Assembly (NCBI RefSeq): GCF_015704895.1
Contig: NZ_JADQWB010000010.1
Location: 1-64,000, forward strand
Reading direction: 5' to 3'
Length of the DNA: 64,000 bases
Source: Agrobacterium leguminum
GTDB lineage: Bacteria > Pseudomonadota > Alphaproteobacteria > Rhizobiales > Rhizobiaceae
Below are positions 54,553-63,169 of the stretch, one piece after another. The stretch's first letter is position 1. Every line of letters begins with the position of its first letter. Under the pieces are notes generated by a model, which made no database searches, was not told the origin of the DNA, and saw only the letters and a list, made by a program, of their open reading frames with translations. A program made the translations under genes and the position numbers.

Positions 54553-54643
54553 CTCGACGTCATCCTCGGCCCTGTGCCGAGGATCTAACCAAGTCCAATT
54601 CAATCGAGACGTTGCAGATGCTCGGGACAAGCCCGAGCATGAC
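54553..54643 (+). repeat. RIME-like element, full copy between two terminator hairpins
   Basis: This 91-bp unit with two palindromes (ATCCTCGG...CCGAGGAT and ATGCTCGGG...CCCGAGCAT) matches the reverse complement of 50741-50831. Its right flank ('gaaagagagctttc') is shared with the partial copy at 121-205. It sits between two near-identical terminator stems in the uppP-mgtE interval. Confidence 0.87.
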
Positions 54644-54676
54644 GAAAGAGAGCTTTCCAGACTTAGTCGGCGTCCT

Positions 54677-54709
54677 AAGGCCCGCTCTTCGGAGCGGGCC
54701 TTTCGTTTT
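54677..54709 (+). terminator. Strong intrinsic terminator for uppP
   Basis: AAGGCCCGCTC (54677-54687), loop TTCG, GAGCGGGCCTT (54692-54702), then TCGTTTTTT. An 11-bp stem with a UUCG-type tetraloop and a T tract is a textbook intrinsic terminator in the plus direction, abutting the mgtE stop codon on the other strand. Confidence 0.9.
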
Positions 54710-56083
54710 TTACAGCAACGTGCCGCTCAAGATCACCAGCGCCACCGAGAAGTAGATGATCAGCCCGCTGACATCCACCAGCGTCGCGACGAAGGGGGCC
54801 GATGCGCTGGCCGGATCGAGCCGCAGGCGCTGCAGTACGAAGGGCAGCATGGAGCCGGCGAGCGAACCGAAGGTGACGATGCCGACGAGGGCCGCGAAAA
54901 CGGTGGCGCCGACCAGCAACCAGTGCTCGCCATAATCGTAAAACCCGGCCTGCTGCCAGAGGCTCAGACGCAGGAAGCCGATGGCGCCCAGAATGCAGCC
55001 GAGTGTCAGGCCCGTCGGGATTTCCCGCAGCAGCACCCGCCACCAGTCGGAAAGCTTCAGCTCGCCTAGCGCCAGCGCCCGGATGATGAGCGAGGTGGCC
55101 TGCGAACCGGAGTTGCCGCCCGACGACATGATGAGCGGAATGAACAGCGTCAGCACCACGGCCTTTTCCAGCTCGCCCTCGAAATGCTGCATGGCGCTGG
55201 CCGTCAACATTTCACCGAGGAAGAGCGCTGCGAGCCAGCCGGCGCGCTTGCGGATCATGTCCGGAAAACCGATCGTCATATAGGGCTTGCCGAGCGCTTC
55301 CATACCGCCGAACTTGTGGGCGTCTTCCGTCGTGTCGGCGATCATGGTGTCGATCACGTCATCGACGGTGACGATGCCGAGAATATGCGAACGGTCATCG
55401 ACGACGGGCAGGGCCAGAAGGTCGTGCTTGCGGATCAGCCGGGCGACATCCTCCTGCGACATCAGGGGGCTGGCGCAGACGATGCCTTCCTTCGATGCGA
55501 CGGAGAGGATGGAGGCGCTGGCTTCGCCGGTCAGCAGGCGGCGCAGCGTCACGACGGTGGAGAGCGTTCCATCCTGCGCCAGCACATAGATGGCATAGAC
55601 CGTTTCACGCGACCGCTCGACGACGCGGATGTGCGAAAGGGTCTGTTCCACCGTCCAATTGTCCGGCACGCTGACGAATTCCGTGGTCATGATCGAGCCG
55701 GCGGTACGCGGCGGATAACCCATCAGATGCTGGATGGAGAGCGCCGTCGTGCGGTCCAGCCGGGAAAACAGCTTTGCGCGCGGCTCTTCGGCCATTTCCG
55801 CCATGACGTCGGCCACGCGGTCGTCGGACATCAGGTTGACGAGGCGGGCGGCCTGTTCGACCGGAATATCGGCGATGATGGCGGCGGCGCCATGCAGTTC
55901 CGGCCGGTCGAGAATGGCGACGGCCTTTGCCTGCGGCATGGCGAGGAGGGCGGTTACGGCTTCGCTGACATCGAGCGTGTTGAGGTGCTCGACGCGTTCG
56001 GCAATGGTGGTGGAGCCGGCGTTTCCGCTACGAAGAAGACGTGCGGCCTTGCTGGCCCTCTGGGAGAGGTTGTGGAAGTTCAT
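54710..56083 (-). CDS. mgtE: Magnesium transporter MgtE
   Basis: This 457-residue channel has an N-terminal MgtE_N helical superhelix (about residues 30-135), a pair of CBS domains (about 138-260, 'TVVTLRRLLTGEASASILSV', 'LALPVVDDRSHILGIVTVDD') and a C-terminal membrane domain with five helices ('SSGGNSGSQATSLIIRALAL' is the hallmark loop). Mg binding to the N and CBS domains closes the channel. A structured leader with alternative pairings lies upstream (56105-56166), suggesting extra control at the RNA level. Confidence 0.95.
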   Translation of the reverse strand: MNFHNLSQRASKAARLLRSGNAGSTTIAERVEHLNTLDVSEAVTALLAMPQAKAVAILDRPELHGAAAIIADIPVEQAARLVNLMSDDRVADVMAEMAEEPRAKLFSRLDRTTALSIQHLMGYPPRTAGSIMTTEFVSVPDNWTVEQTLSHIRVVERSRETVYAIYVLAQDGTLSTVVTLRRLLTGEASASILSVASKEGIVCASPLMSQEDVARLIRKHDLLALPVVDDRSHILGIVTVDDVIDTMIADTTEDAHKFGGMEALGKPYMTIGFPDMIRKRAGWLAALFLGEMLTASAMQHFEGELEKAVVLTLFIPLIMSSGGNSGSQATSLIIRALALGELKLSDWWRVLLREIPTGLTLGCILGAIGFLRLSLWQQAGFYDYGEHWLLVGATVFAALVGIVTFGSLAGSMLPFVLQRLRLDPASASAPFVATLVDVSGLIIYFSVALVILSGTLL

Positions 56084-56104
56084 GATTGCTCACCTTTCCG
56101 TCGA

Positions 56105-56166
56105 TTCGCCGATCACGGCGAACGCGGTGGTGAGCCGACAGCGGTCGGATCAGTTCACGTTCGCCG
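56105..56166 (-). promoter_or_regulatory. mgtE leader with mutually exclusive hairpins, riboswitch-like
   Basis: In mgtE RNA order: segment A CGGCGAACG (56166-56158), a small hairpin CCGAC-cgct-GTCGG (56148-56135), segment B CGTTCGCCG (56124-56116), loop TGAT, and segment C CGGCGAA (56111-56105). B can pair with A (9 bp) or with C (7 bp), but not both. C ends 21 bases before the ATG at 56083, next to the AAAGGTGAG ribosome binding site. It does not resemble the M-box consensus I know. A TTGACT hexamer at 56284-56289 (minus strand) could be part of the promoter. Confidence 0.5.
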
Positions 56167-56351
56167 GTCTCGGCAAAGGCAATCGACTGCTACTGTCGCT
56201 AGACATCCAATGATGCTCCGTTGAAATCCGCGCCGTGCCGGTCGGCATGCGCGTAAGGCCGTGTTGCGCCTGAAACCGAAAAGAGTCAAGCGCCCGATCA
56301 TGAAATTTCCGCAAGGTTCTGCACCGTGGCGAGGGGCGGCGATGCAGACTG

Positions 56352-56381
56352 TAAAAAAGGCGGCTTCAAGCCGCCTTTTCG
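56352..56381 (-). terminator. Terminator hairpin overlapping the stop codon of the MFS gene
   Basis: On the minus strand, AAAAGGCGGCTT-GAAGCCGCCTTTTTTAC: the stem GGCGGCTT/AAGCCGCC is followed by six T residues, and the TGA stop codon of the MFS gene sits in the hairpin centre. The plus-strand sequence is also followed by TTTTC, so it may work in both directions. Confidence 0.8.
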
Positions 56382-57610
56382 CGCCGTTCGACGGTGACGG
56401 AAACAAGGAAAACGCCAAGCCCGAGAAGGGAAAGAACCGCACCGACATAACCGGTGGAGGCGTAACCGAAACCCATGGCGATGACGAGGCCGCCGAGCCA
56501 GGCGCCGAGCGCATTGGCGATGTTGAAGGCGGAATGGTTGGAGGCGGCGGCGAGCGTCTGCGCATCCTGCGCCACATCCATCAGCCGCGTCTGCACGGCC
56601 GGACAGGCGGCGAAACCGCAGCCGATCAGGAAGACGCAGAGGCAGAGCATGAAAGGATTGTCCGCCGTCATGCCGAACACGGTCATGACAAGCACGTTGA
56701 AGGCAAGCATGCCGCCAATCGTGCCGTTGAGCGAGATATCGGCCAGCCGCGAGCCGACCACATTGCCGACATTCATGCCGATGCCGAACAGCGCCAGCAC
56801 CATGGAAACGGTGGAAACCGGCATCATCGCCACATCGGTGGTGGTCTTGGCGATATAGCTGAAGACCGAGAACATGCCGCCGAAGCCGACGGCGGCGATG
56901 GCGAGCGTCAGCCACACCTGCACGCGGCGGAAAGCGCCGAGTTCGCGCCAGACGCTCGCGCCTTCCTCTACCCGATCACGCGGCTGGAAGAACCAGAGCA
57001 GAGCCACTGTCAAAAGCGCGATGCCGCCGACCAGCATGAAGGCCGCGCGCCAGGAAAGCAGCTGGCCGAAGAAGGTGGCGAGGGGCGTGCCGAGCAGGGT
57101 GGCGATGGTGAGGCCGAGCATGACGCGGCCAACGGCGCGGGCGCGCTTGTGGATCGGCGCCATGGAGGCCGCCACCAGCGCCGCAACCCCGAAATAGGCT
57201 CCATGCGGCAGGCCGGTGATGAAGCGCAGGACGGTGAAGCTCAGGAAATCCGGTGCGACGGCGCTCAAGATATTACCGGCCGCGAAAAGCCCCATCAGGC
57301 CGAGAAGCAGGGTGCGGCGTGTCATGCGCGCGGCGAGAACCGCGATGATCGGCGCGCCGATGACGACGCCGAGCGCATAGGCCGTGATGACATAACCCGC
57401 CTGCGGAACAGTGACGCCATAGGTGGTGGCGACGTCGGGAAGCAGGCCCATGATGGCGAATTCGCCGGTGCCGATGCCGAAGCCGCCGGCGGCAAGCGCC
57501 AGTTCGATGAGCGCGATGGCAAGCGGGGAGAGGGCCACGGCAGGGGCGGCCGTGTAAACGGTTTCATTCTCCGCGCCAGGGCGGGCTTCGGAAATATTCG
57601 ACTGGCTCAT
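56366..57610 (-). CDS. MFS efflux transporter, DHA1 type
   Basis: This 414-residue protein has about twelve hydrophobic helices and the drug:H+ antiporter motifs: 'GGFGIGTGEFAIMGLLPDVA' in helix 1, 'VIGAPIIAVLAARMTRRTLL' (motif A region) and 'GLPHGAYFGVAALVAASMAP'. It resembles AraJ/YdhP-type exporters of sugars or drugs; the substrate is unknown. The start at 57610 is supported by the normal family length. A terminator hairpin overlaps its stop. Confidence 0.9.
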   Translation of the reverse strand: MSQSNISEARPGAENETVYTAAPAVALSPLAIALIELALAAGGFGIGTGEFAIMGLLPDVATTYGVTVPQAGYVITAYALGVVIGAPIIAVLAARMTRRTLLLGLMGLFAAGNILSAVAPDFLSFTVLRFITGLPHGAYFGVAALVAASMAPIHKRARAVGRVMLGLTIATLLGTPLATFFGQLLSWRAAFMLVGGIALLTVALLWFFQPRDRVEEGASVWRELGAFRRVQVWLTLAIAAVGFGGMFSVFSYIAKTTTDVAMMPVSTVSMVLALFGIGMNVGNVVGSRLADISLNGTIGGMLAFNVLVMTVFGMTADNPFMLCLCVFLIGCGFAACPAVQTRLMDVAQDAQTLAAASNHSAFNIANALGAWLGGLVIAMGFGYASTGYVGAVLSLLGLGVFLVSVTVERREKAA

Positions 57611-57845
57611 CGTGACCTGAAAAGCGGGAAGGGCCCACAGAAAAAAGGGCAAGACCGTATGGGAGCGGTCTGCCCTGACTGGAGATGCGCGGTCATGAAA
57701 ATGACCTTAAGTGATCCCTAACATGAAATGATGCGTTGCGGTAGAGCGATTCTCGGCAAAAGAGCATCTTCACGCGATGGTGTTCGGAACCCTATATAGG
57801 GTCAGGCATTTACGCGCGGCTGCCTCACTGGATCGGGTTGGAAAC

Positions 57846-58754
57846 ATGAAGCTCATTGCAATTTTCAATCGTGACGGCGGCACGTTTCGCACCACCGACA
57901 TGGAGGCCTATTGCGACCATGCCCGCGAGGTCTTCACCAGCGCCGGCCACGCCATCGATTGCCGTCTGGTCTCCGGAAAGGATATCGTCGAGGAAATGGA
58001 GCGCGCCGCCGATGAGCCGGGCATCGAAGGCATCATTGCCGGCGGCGGCGACGGCACGATTTCCGCAGCAGCCGCCATCGCCTGGAAACACGGCATCGCG
58101 CTCGGCATCGTTCCGGCCGGCACCATGAACCTCTTCGCCCGCTCGCTGAAGCTGCCGCTCGATATTCGCCAGGCGCTGGAAACGCTGGCGAATGGCGAGA
58201 TTGCCAGTGTCGACATTGCCAGCGCCAATGGCCGCCTCTTCGTCCACCAGTTTTCCGCGGGCCTGCATTCCCGCATGGTGCGCTATCGCAACAATCTCGC
58301 TTTTGCCTCCCGCCTCGGCAAGATCAAGGCAAGCATCCGCGCCGCCATCAGCGTCATCCTCAATCCGCCGGTCTTCGAGGTGGAATATACCGTCAACGGC
58401 AAAACGCAGCATCGCAAGGTCTCGGCCATTTCCGTTTCCAACAATGAATTCGGCCAGAGCGCATTGATGGTCGCGGACAATGTCTCGGGCGGCCATCTCG
58501 GCTTTTATCTCGCCGATCCGTTGCGTCCTTCCGGCGTCGCGAAACTCGCTTTTGATATTCTGCGCGGCAGGCTGAAGGAAAACGCCGCCGTGACCGCCAT
58601 GACCGTGACGGATGTGGAGCTGCATTTTCCCAAGAAACGCCATGACCTGCGCTGCGTCATCGATGGCGAATTGCTGCCCATGGAGCGGGATGTGGCGCTG
58701 GAGGTTCACGCCGGCGAATTGAAGGTGCTGGTGGGGCGGCCGTTCTTCGGATAG
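57846..58754 (+). CDS. Diacylglycerol/lipid kinase-like protein
   Basis: This 302-residue protein has the DAGK catalytic domain with the nucleotide loop 'GIIAGGGDGTISAAAAIAWK' near residue 64 and 'LGIVPAGTMNLFARSLKLPL' after it, and a C-terminal beta domain ('DLRCVIDGELLPMERDVALE'). It belongs to the YegS/DgkB-like lipid kinase family; the lipid is unknown. The ATG at 57846 gives 'MKLIAIFNRDGGTF', the usual N-terminus. Confidence 0.9.
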   Translation: MKLIAIFNRDGGTFRTTDMEAYCDHAREVFTSAGHAIDCRLVSGKDIVEEMERAADEPGIEGIIAGGGDGTISAAAAIAWKHGIALGIVPAGTMNLFARSLKLPLDIRQALETLANGEIASVDIASANGRLFVHQFSAGLHSRMVRYRNNLAFASRLGKIKASIRAAISVILNPPVFEVEYTVNGKTQHRKVSAISVSNNEFGQSALMVADNVSGGHLGFYLADPLRPSGVAKLAFDILRGRLKENAAVTAMTVTDVELHFPKKRHDLRCVIDGELLPMERDVALEVHAGELKVLVGRPFFG

Positions 58755-58804
58755 CGCGTGACTGAGGAGCAGCGACACCCGCTTATGGACAGGGTGTTTG
58801 CCGC

Positions 58805-58932
58805 TTGTTTCTTCTCCCCGAGGGGGAGAAGTCCGCGGCAGCGGGATGAGGGGGCGAGCTCTCGGTCTATCTCTGCCGTCGCCCCCTCATCCGACCCTTC
58901 GGGCCACCTTCTCCCCCTCGGGGAGAAGAAAC
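58805..58932. repeat. ~125-bp intergenic palindromic element, copy 3
   Basis: Same family as 3909-4036 and 24261-24388, closest to the latter, including the shared 'tgtttcttctccccg' end and the central 'catccgacccttcgggccac'. It fills most of the 305-bp gap between the lipid kinase and aminotransferase genes; no other feature is seen there. Confidence 0.87.
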
Positions 58933-59059
58933 CCAGCCGCCTCCGTTCGTCCAAGCCGCCCCCTAAAAAACGCCAGCCTTGCCAAATCGAAGCCGCCCGG
59001 CCATGTTCGGCAGGCGCGGTGGCGTGAGCGCCGTTGCCTTTATGGGAGTGCGATCTGTC

Positions 59060-60436
59060 ATGAATGAAATCTCCAAGCCGATGTCCAATCTCGCCGCCAT
59101 CGATGCCGCCCATCACCTCCACCCCTTTTCTGACATGGGCAAGCTCAACGCCGCCGGCACCCGCATCATCGAGCGCGCGGAAGGGGTGTTCATCTATGAC
59201 AGCACCGGCAGGAAATATCTCGACGCCTTTGCCGGCCTCTGGTGCGTGAATATCGGTTACGGACGCCGCGAGATTGCCGATGTCGTGCAGCGCCAGATGA
59301 ACGAGCTGCCCTATTACAACGCGTTTTTCGGCACCACCACGCCGCCCGCGACGCTTCTGGCGCAGAAGATCGCCTCGCGCGCCGGGCCGAAGATGAACCA
59401 TGTCTTCTTCACCAATTCCGGCTCGGAAGCGACCGATACCTGGTTCCGAATGGCGCGCGTCTACTGGAAAGCGCTCGGCCATCCGACGAAGACCAGGGTA
59501 ATCGCAAGGCGCAACGGCTATCACGGCTCGACCGTGGCAGGCGCTTCGCTCGGCGGCATGAAATGGATGCACGAGCAGGGCAACCTGCCGATCGAGGGCG
59601 TGGCCCATATCGGCCAGCCCTATTGGTATGCCGAGGGCGGCGATCTTTCACCGGCCGAATTCGGCCTGAAGGTTGCGCGCGAACTGGAAGCGAAGATCGA
59701 TGAACTCGGCGAGGAAAATGTCGCCGCTTTCGTGGCTGAACCCATTCAGGGTGCGGGCGGCGTCATCGTGCCGCCGGAAACCTACTGGCCGGAAATCGCC
59801 CGCATCTGCAAGGCGCGCAACATCCTGCTCGTCTCCGATGAGGTGATCTGCGGTTTCGGCCGTCTCGGCTCCTGGTTCGGTTATCAGCATTTCGGCGTGG
59901 AGCCGGACCTCGCCCCCGTCGCCAAGGGCCTGTCATCAGGCTATCTGCCGATTGGCGGCGTCATCGTCTCGGATCGGGTGGCGAAGGTGATGTTGTCTGA
60001 GGTCGGTGACTTCAACCACGGTTTCACCTATTCCGGCCATCCCGTCTGCGCCGCCGCCGCCCTGGAAAACCTCCGCATCATTGAGGAGGAGGGACTGGTG
60101 GAACGGGTGCGCGACGATATCGGCCCTTATTTCTCCGAAGGCTGGAAAAGCCTTGTTGGTCATGAACTGGTCGGCGAGGCGGTGAATGTCGGCCTGATGG
60201 GCGGCCTGCAGATTACCGCCGACAAGGCGACGCGCCGGCGTTTCGCCAAGCCGGACGACATCGGAACCGCGGTGCGCAACCATTGCCTGGCAGATGGCCT
60301 TGTGATGCGCGCCACCGGCGACCGCATGCTGGCCTCACCGGCGCTGACGATCAGCCGCTCGGAAGTGGATGAGATCATAGAAACGCTGCGCAAGGGGCTC
60401 GACCACCTGCGCGATACGCGGGAGCATTTTCAGTAA
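59060..60436 (+). CDS. Class III aminotransferase (omega-amino acid/polyamine:pyruvate type)
   Basis: This 458-residue PLP enzyme has 'KYLDAFAGLWCVNIGYGRRE', 'HVFFTNSGSEATDTWFRMAR' (phosphate-binding region), 'VIARRNGYHGSTVAGASLGG' and 'LLVSDEVICGFGRLGSWFGY', with the PLP lysine in 'LAPVAKGLSSGYLPIG' (near residue 288). These motifs match aminotransferases acting on putrescine, beta-alanine or related amines with pyruvate. The exact donor is not clear. The ATG at 59060 is chosen since the frame upstream is not conserved-looking. Confidence 0.9.
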   Translation: MNEISKPMSNLAAIDAAHHLHPFSDMGKLNAAGTRIIERAEGVFIYDSTGRKYLDAFAGLWCVNIGYGRREIADVVQRQMNELPYYNAFFGTTTPPATLLAQKIASRAGPKMNHVFFTNSGSEATDTWFRMARVYWKALGHPTKTRVIARRNGYHGSTVAGASLGGMKWMHEQGNLPIEGVAHIGQPYWYAEGGDLSPAEFGLKVARELEAKIDELGEENVAAFVAEPIQGAGGVIVPPETYWPEIARICKARNILLVSDEVICGFGRLGSWFGYQHFGVEPDLAPVAKGLSSGYLPIGGVIVSDRVAKVMLSEVGDFNHGFTYSGHPVCAAAALENLRIIEEEGLVERVRDDIGPYFSEGWKSLVGHELVGEAVNVGLMGGLQITADKATRRRFAKPDDIGTAVRNHCLADGLVMRATGDRMLASPALTISRSEVDEIIETLRKGLDHLRDTREHFQ

Positions 60437-60495
60437 AACTGCGTAGCGGTTTTACGTCCGGAAAATGCGACGAAAAACTCTTAGGGAGGACTAAA

Positions 60496-60972
60496 ATGGC
60501 AGGTCAGGAACATCATTACGCCGTTCAGGTGAAATGGACGGGCAATCGCGGCAAGGGGACTTCGGGCTATCGCGACTATGAACGCGACTACACGATTTCC
60601 ACGGCGGGAAAGGCTGACATAGCCGGCTCCTCCGACCCCGCCTTCCGCGGCGATCCCTCCCGCTGGAACCCGGAAGACCTGCTGGTTGCCTCGCTCTCGG
60701 CCTGCCACAAGCTGTGGTACCTGCATTTCTGCTCGGTCAACGGCATCATCGTCGAAGACTATGTCGACAATGCCGAAGGCACGCTGGTGATGGAAAAGGA
60801 TGGCGCGGGGCAATTCAGCGAAGTGGTGCTGAAACCGGTGATCACCATTTCGAAAGGCGATCCGGCCAGAGCGGATGAGCTGCACCATGATGCACACGAC
60901 AAATGCTTCATCGCACGCTCGGTGAATTTTCCCATCCGCGTGGAGGGGACGGTGAAGGTGAAGGTGGTTTGA
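60496..60972 (+). CDS. OsmC-family protein
   Basis: This 158-residue protein has the OsmC/Ohr fold with both redox cysteines: 'LLVASLSACHKLWYLHFCSV' and 'DAHDKCFIARSVNFPIRVEG'. Related proteins reduce organic hydroperoxides. A TTAGGGAGGACTAAA leader gives an excellent ribosome binding site. It follows the aminotransferase after 59 bp and may be in the same transcript. Confidence 0.9.
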   Translation: MAGQEHHYAVQVKWTGNRGKGTSGYRDYERDYTISTAGKADIAGSSDPAFRGDPSRWNPEDLLVASLSACHKLWYLHFCSVNGIIVEDYVDNAEGTLVMEKDGAGQFSEVVLKPVITISKGDPARADELHHDAHDKCFIARSVNFPIRVEGTVKVKVV

Positions 60973-60975
60973 GGC

Positions 60976-61365
60976 TCACGCCAGTCGCAGACCGAGATGA
61001 TCGGCCATCGGCTGAAAGTCTCGGTCGTTTTGCAACAGCTTGTGCCCGTGCTCGATACAGTAGGTACCGATAATGAGGTCGTTGCTTTTTCTGATCGTAT
61101 AGCCGCGCTCCCGCAGGAAGCGGTAATTGGCGGCGGCCTTGATGGCGAGCTGGGGCGACATCATCGCGACGCAGGGAAATTCGCCCATCATCTGCTCAAG
61201 GCGGCGCGCATGATGACCGTCACGCGCGCCTCTAAGCACCTCAAGAAGAATGATATCGCCGATCAGAATTTCGCCCTGCGCCATTAAAGCGCGAAACTTG
61301 GCGGAGAGGGTAGGCGCGTCTTTTCGAATAAATGAAATCCAGGCAGAGCTATCTGCTACGATCAT
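60976..61365 (-). CDS. vapC: VapC-family toxin ribonuclease (PIN domain)
   Basis: This 129-residue protein has PIN-domain acidic residues in 'MIVADSSAWISFIRK' (Asp4), 'DIILLEVLRGARDG', 'RKSNDLIIGTYCIEHGHKLL' and 'QNDRDFQPMADHLGL'. VapC toxins cleave RNA, often initiator tRNA or other tRNAs. It is co-translated with its antitoxin gene (4-bp overlap) and ends 3 bp from the convergent OsmC gene. Confidence 0.92.
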   Translation of the reverse strand: MIVADSSAWISFIRKDAPTLSAKFRALMAQGEILIGDIILLEVLRGARDGHHARRLEQMMGEFPCVAMMSPQLAIKAAANYRFLRERGYTIRKSNDLIIGTYCIEHGHKLLQNDRDFQPMADHLGLRLA

Positions 61366-61592
61366 TTGGCGTTCTTCACATCCCAGTCCGTCTCAGCATC
61401 CCAATCCGTCCGCATCTCGTCCAGATCACCTTCCCAGCCCATGCCCTCCAACGCATCGAGGGCGCGCATCTGACGATGAATGCGCACCAGATCGCGCAAC
61501 GCCTTTTCCACTGTCGCCTTTTTTGTCGAAAGACCGGTGATTTCCATCGCCTCGGCGATCAAGGCGTCATCGAGTTCAATGTTGGTACGCAT
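61362..61592 (-). CDS. vapB: VapB-family antitoxin
   Basis: This 76-residue protein has the VapB ribbon-helix-helix start 'MRTNIELDDALIAEAMEITG' and 'STKKATVEKALRDLVRIHRQ', and an acidic, tryptophan-containing C-terminus ('WEGDLDEMRTDWDAETDWDV') that should bind VapC. The ATG at 61592 is chosen over 14 residues more because the conserved start is here and a palindromic operator lies just upstream. Confidence 0.92.
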   Translation of the reverse strand: MRTNIELDDALIAEAMEITGLSTKKATVEKALRDLVRIHRQMRALDALEGMGWEGDLDEMRTDWDAETDWDVKNAK

Positions 61593-61600
61593 CGAAAACT

Positions 61601-61636
61601 CCTTGGTGTATCGATTTTCGAAACAATACACCAAGG
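61601..61636. promoter_or_regulatory. vapBC operator palindrome
   Basis: CCTTGGTGTAT (61601-61611) and ATACACCAAGG (61626-61636) form a perfect 11-bp inverted repeat with a 14-bp spacer, 8 bp before the vapB ATG. Such a palindrome at the start is typical of a VapBC autoregulatory site. Confidence 0.8.
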
Positions 61637-61658
61637 ACGCTTTCCGCGATATCTGTTT

Positions 61659-63164
61659 TTACTGGAACGCCGTCTCGTAAAAACTTCGAAGCTTGCGCGA
61701 ATGCAGCGTTTCCGTCGGCATGGCCGCAAGTTTCTGCACGGCGCGGATGCCGATCTGCAGATGCTGGGCGACCTGGGTGCGGTAGAACTCCGTCGCCATG
61801 CCAGGTAGCTTCAATTCGCCATGCAGCGGCTTGTCGGAGACGCAGAGCAGGGTGCCATAGGGCACGCGGAAGCGGAAGCCGTTGGCGGCGATGGTGGCCG
61901 ATTCCATGTCGAGTGCTATGGCGCGGGACTGCGACAGGCGCTTGACGGGGCCGGCCTGATCGCGAAGCTCCCAGTTGCGGTTGTCGATGGTGGCGACGGT
62001 GCCGGTGCGCATGATGCGCTTCAGTTCGAAGCCTTCGTAGCCGGTAACTTCCGCCACGGCGCCTTCCAGCGCCACTTGCACTTCGGCCAGAGCCGGGATC
62101 GGCACCCAGACCGGAAGATCGTCATCAAGAACGTGATCTTCGCGCACATAGGCGTGGGCCAGAACATAGTCGCCAAGCCGCTGGCTGTTGCGCAGTCCGG
62201 CGCAGTGGCCAACCATCAGCCAGGCATGCGGGCGCAGCACGGCGATGTGGTCGGTGATCGTCTTGGCGTTGGAGGGGCCGACGCCGATATTGACGAGCGT
62301 GATGCCGGCATGGCCCTTCTTCTTCAGGTGATAGGCGGGCATCTGCGGCAGGCGCGCGAGCACGGCATCCGTTTCCGGCTTGTCGCAACCGGCTGGGGTG
62401 ACGATATTGCCCGGCTCCACGAAAGCCGTGTAACCCTCGCCGCCATTCTTCATCAACTGCCGCGCCCATGCGGCGAATTCATCGATATAGAACTGGTAGT
62501 TGGTGAACAGCACGAAGTTCTGGAAGTGGCTGGCGCTGGTTGCCGTATAGTGGCTGAGGCGAGCCAGCGAATAATCGATGCGCTGCGCGGTAAAGGGGGC
62601 GAGCGGCGCGGGTTCGCCCGGCACCTGATCGTATTCGCCATTGGCGATGAGATCGTCGGTATTGTTGAGGTCGGGCGTATCGAACAGATCGCGCAGCGGC
62701 ACGTCGGACAGCGAGGAGGCCGCTGCCGCCTCGACATAGGCGCCTTCGCCGAAAGCGAAATGCAGCGGAATGGGCGTGGCCGATTCCGACACCGTGACCG
62801 GAACGCCGTGGTTCTTCATCAGAAGCCCCAGCTGTTCCTTGAGGTAATGGCGGAAAAGCTCCGGCCGGGTGATGGTCGTCGTGTAAACGCCGGGGGCGGT
62901 GACATGGCCGTAGGAGAGACGCGAATCGACATGGCCGAAGGTGGCGGTCTCAAGGCTGACCTGCGGATAGCAGGCGCGGTAACGGCCGGCAATCGGCGCG
63001 CCCTTGGCAAGTTCGGTGAAGGAATTGATCAGGAACGCCGTGTTGCGTTCGTAAAGCGCGGTCAAAGCCGCCACAGCTTGTTTCGGGTCCGTGAATGTCT
63101 GCGGCGCGAAAGGCTCAGGAGTGACGAAGGTGAGGGGCGGAATCGTTGGTTTTGCTATTGTCAT
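61659..63164 (-). CDS. amn: AMP nucleosidase
   Basis: This 501-residue enzyme hydrolyses AMP to adenine and ribose 5-phosphate. The C-terminal two thirds carry the nucleoside-phosphorylase-like fold ('AWLMVGHCAGLRNSQRLGDY', 'RAIALDMESATIAANGFRFR', 'YGTLLCVSDKPLHGELKLPG'), preceded by the AMN-specific N-terminal domain ('SRLSYGHVTAPGVYTTTITR'). The length matches the family. The -10 box lies only 5 bp before the ATG, so a leaderless mRNA is likely. Confidence 0.95.
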   Translation of the reverse strand: MTIAKPTIPPLTFVTPEPFAPQTFTDPKQAVAALTALYERNTAFLINSFTELAKGAPIAGRYRACYPQVSLETATFGHVDSRLSYGHVTAPGVYTTTITRPELFRHYLKEQLGLLMKNHGVPVTVSESATPIPLHFAFGEGAYVEAAAASSLSDVPLRDLFDTPDLNNTDDLIANGEYDQVPGEPAPLAPFTAQRIDYSLARLSHYTATSASHFQNFVLFTNYQFYIDEFAAWARQLMKNGGEGYTAFVEPGNIVTPAGCDKPETDAVLARLPQMPAYHLKKKGHAGITLVNIGVGPSNAKTITDHIAVLRPHAWLMVGHCAGLRNSQRLGDYVLAHAYVREDHVLDDDLPVWVPIPALAEVQVALEGAVAEVTGYEGFELKRIMRTGTVATIDNRNWELRDQAGPVKRLSQSRAIALDMESATIAANGFRFRVPYGTLLCVSDKPLHGELKLPGMATEFYRTQVAQHLQIGIRAVQKLAAMPTETLHSRKLRSFYETAFQ

Positions 63165-63169
63165 GGCCC

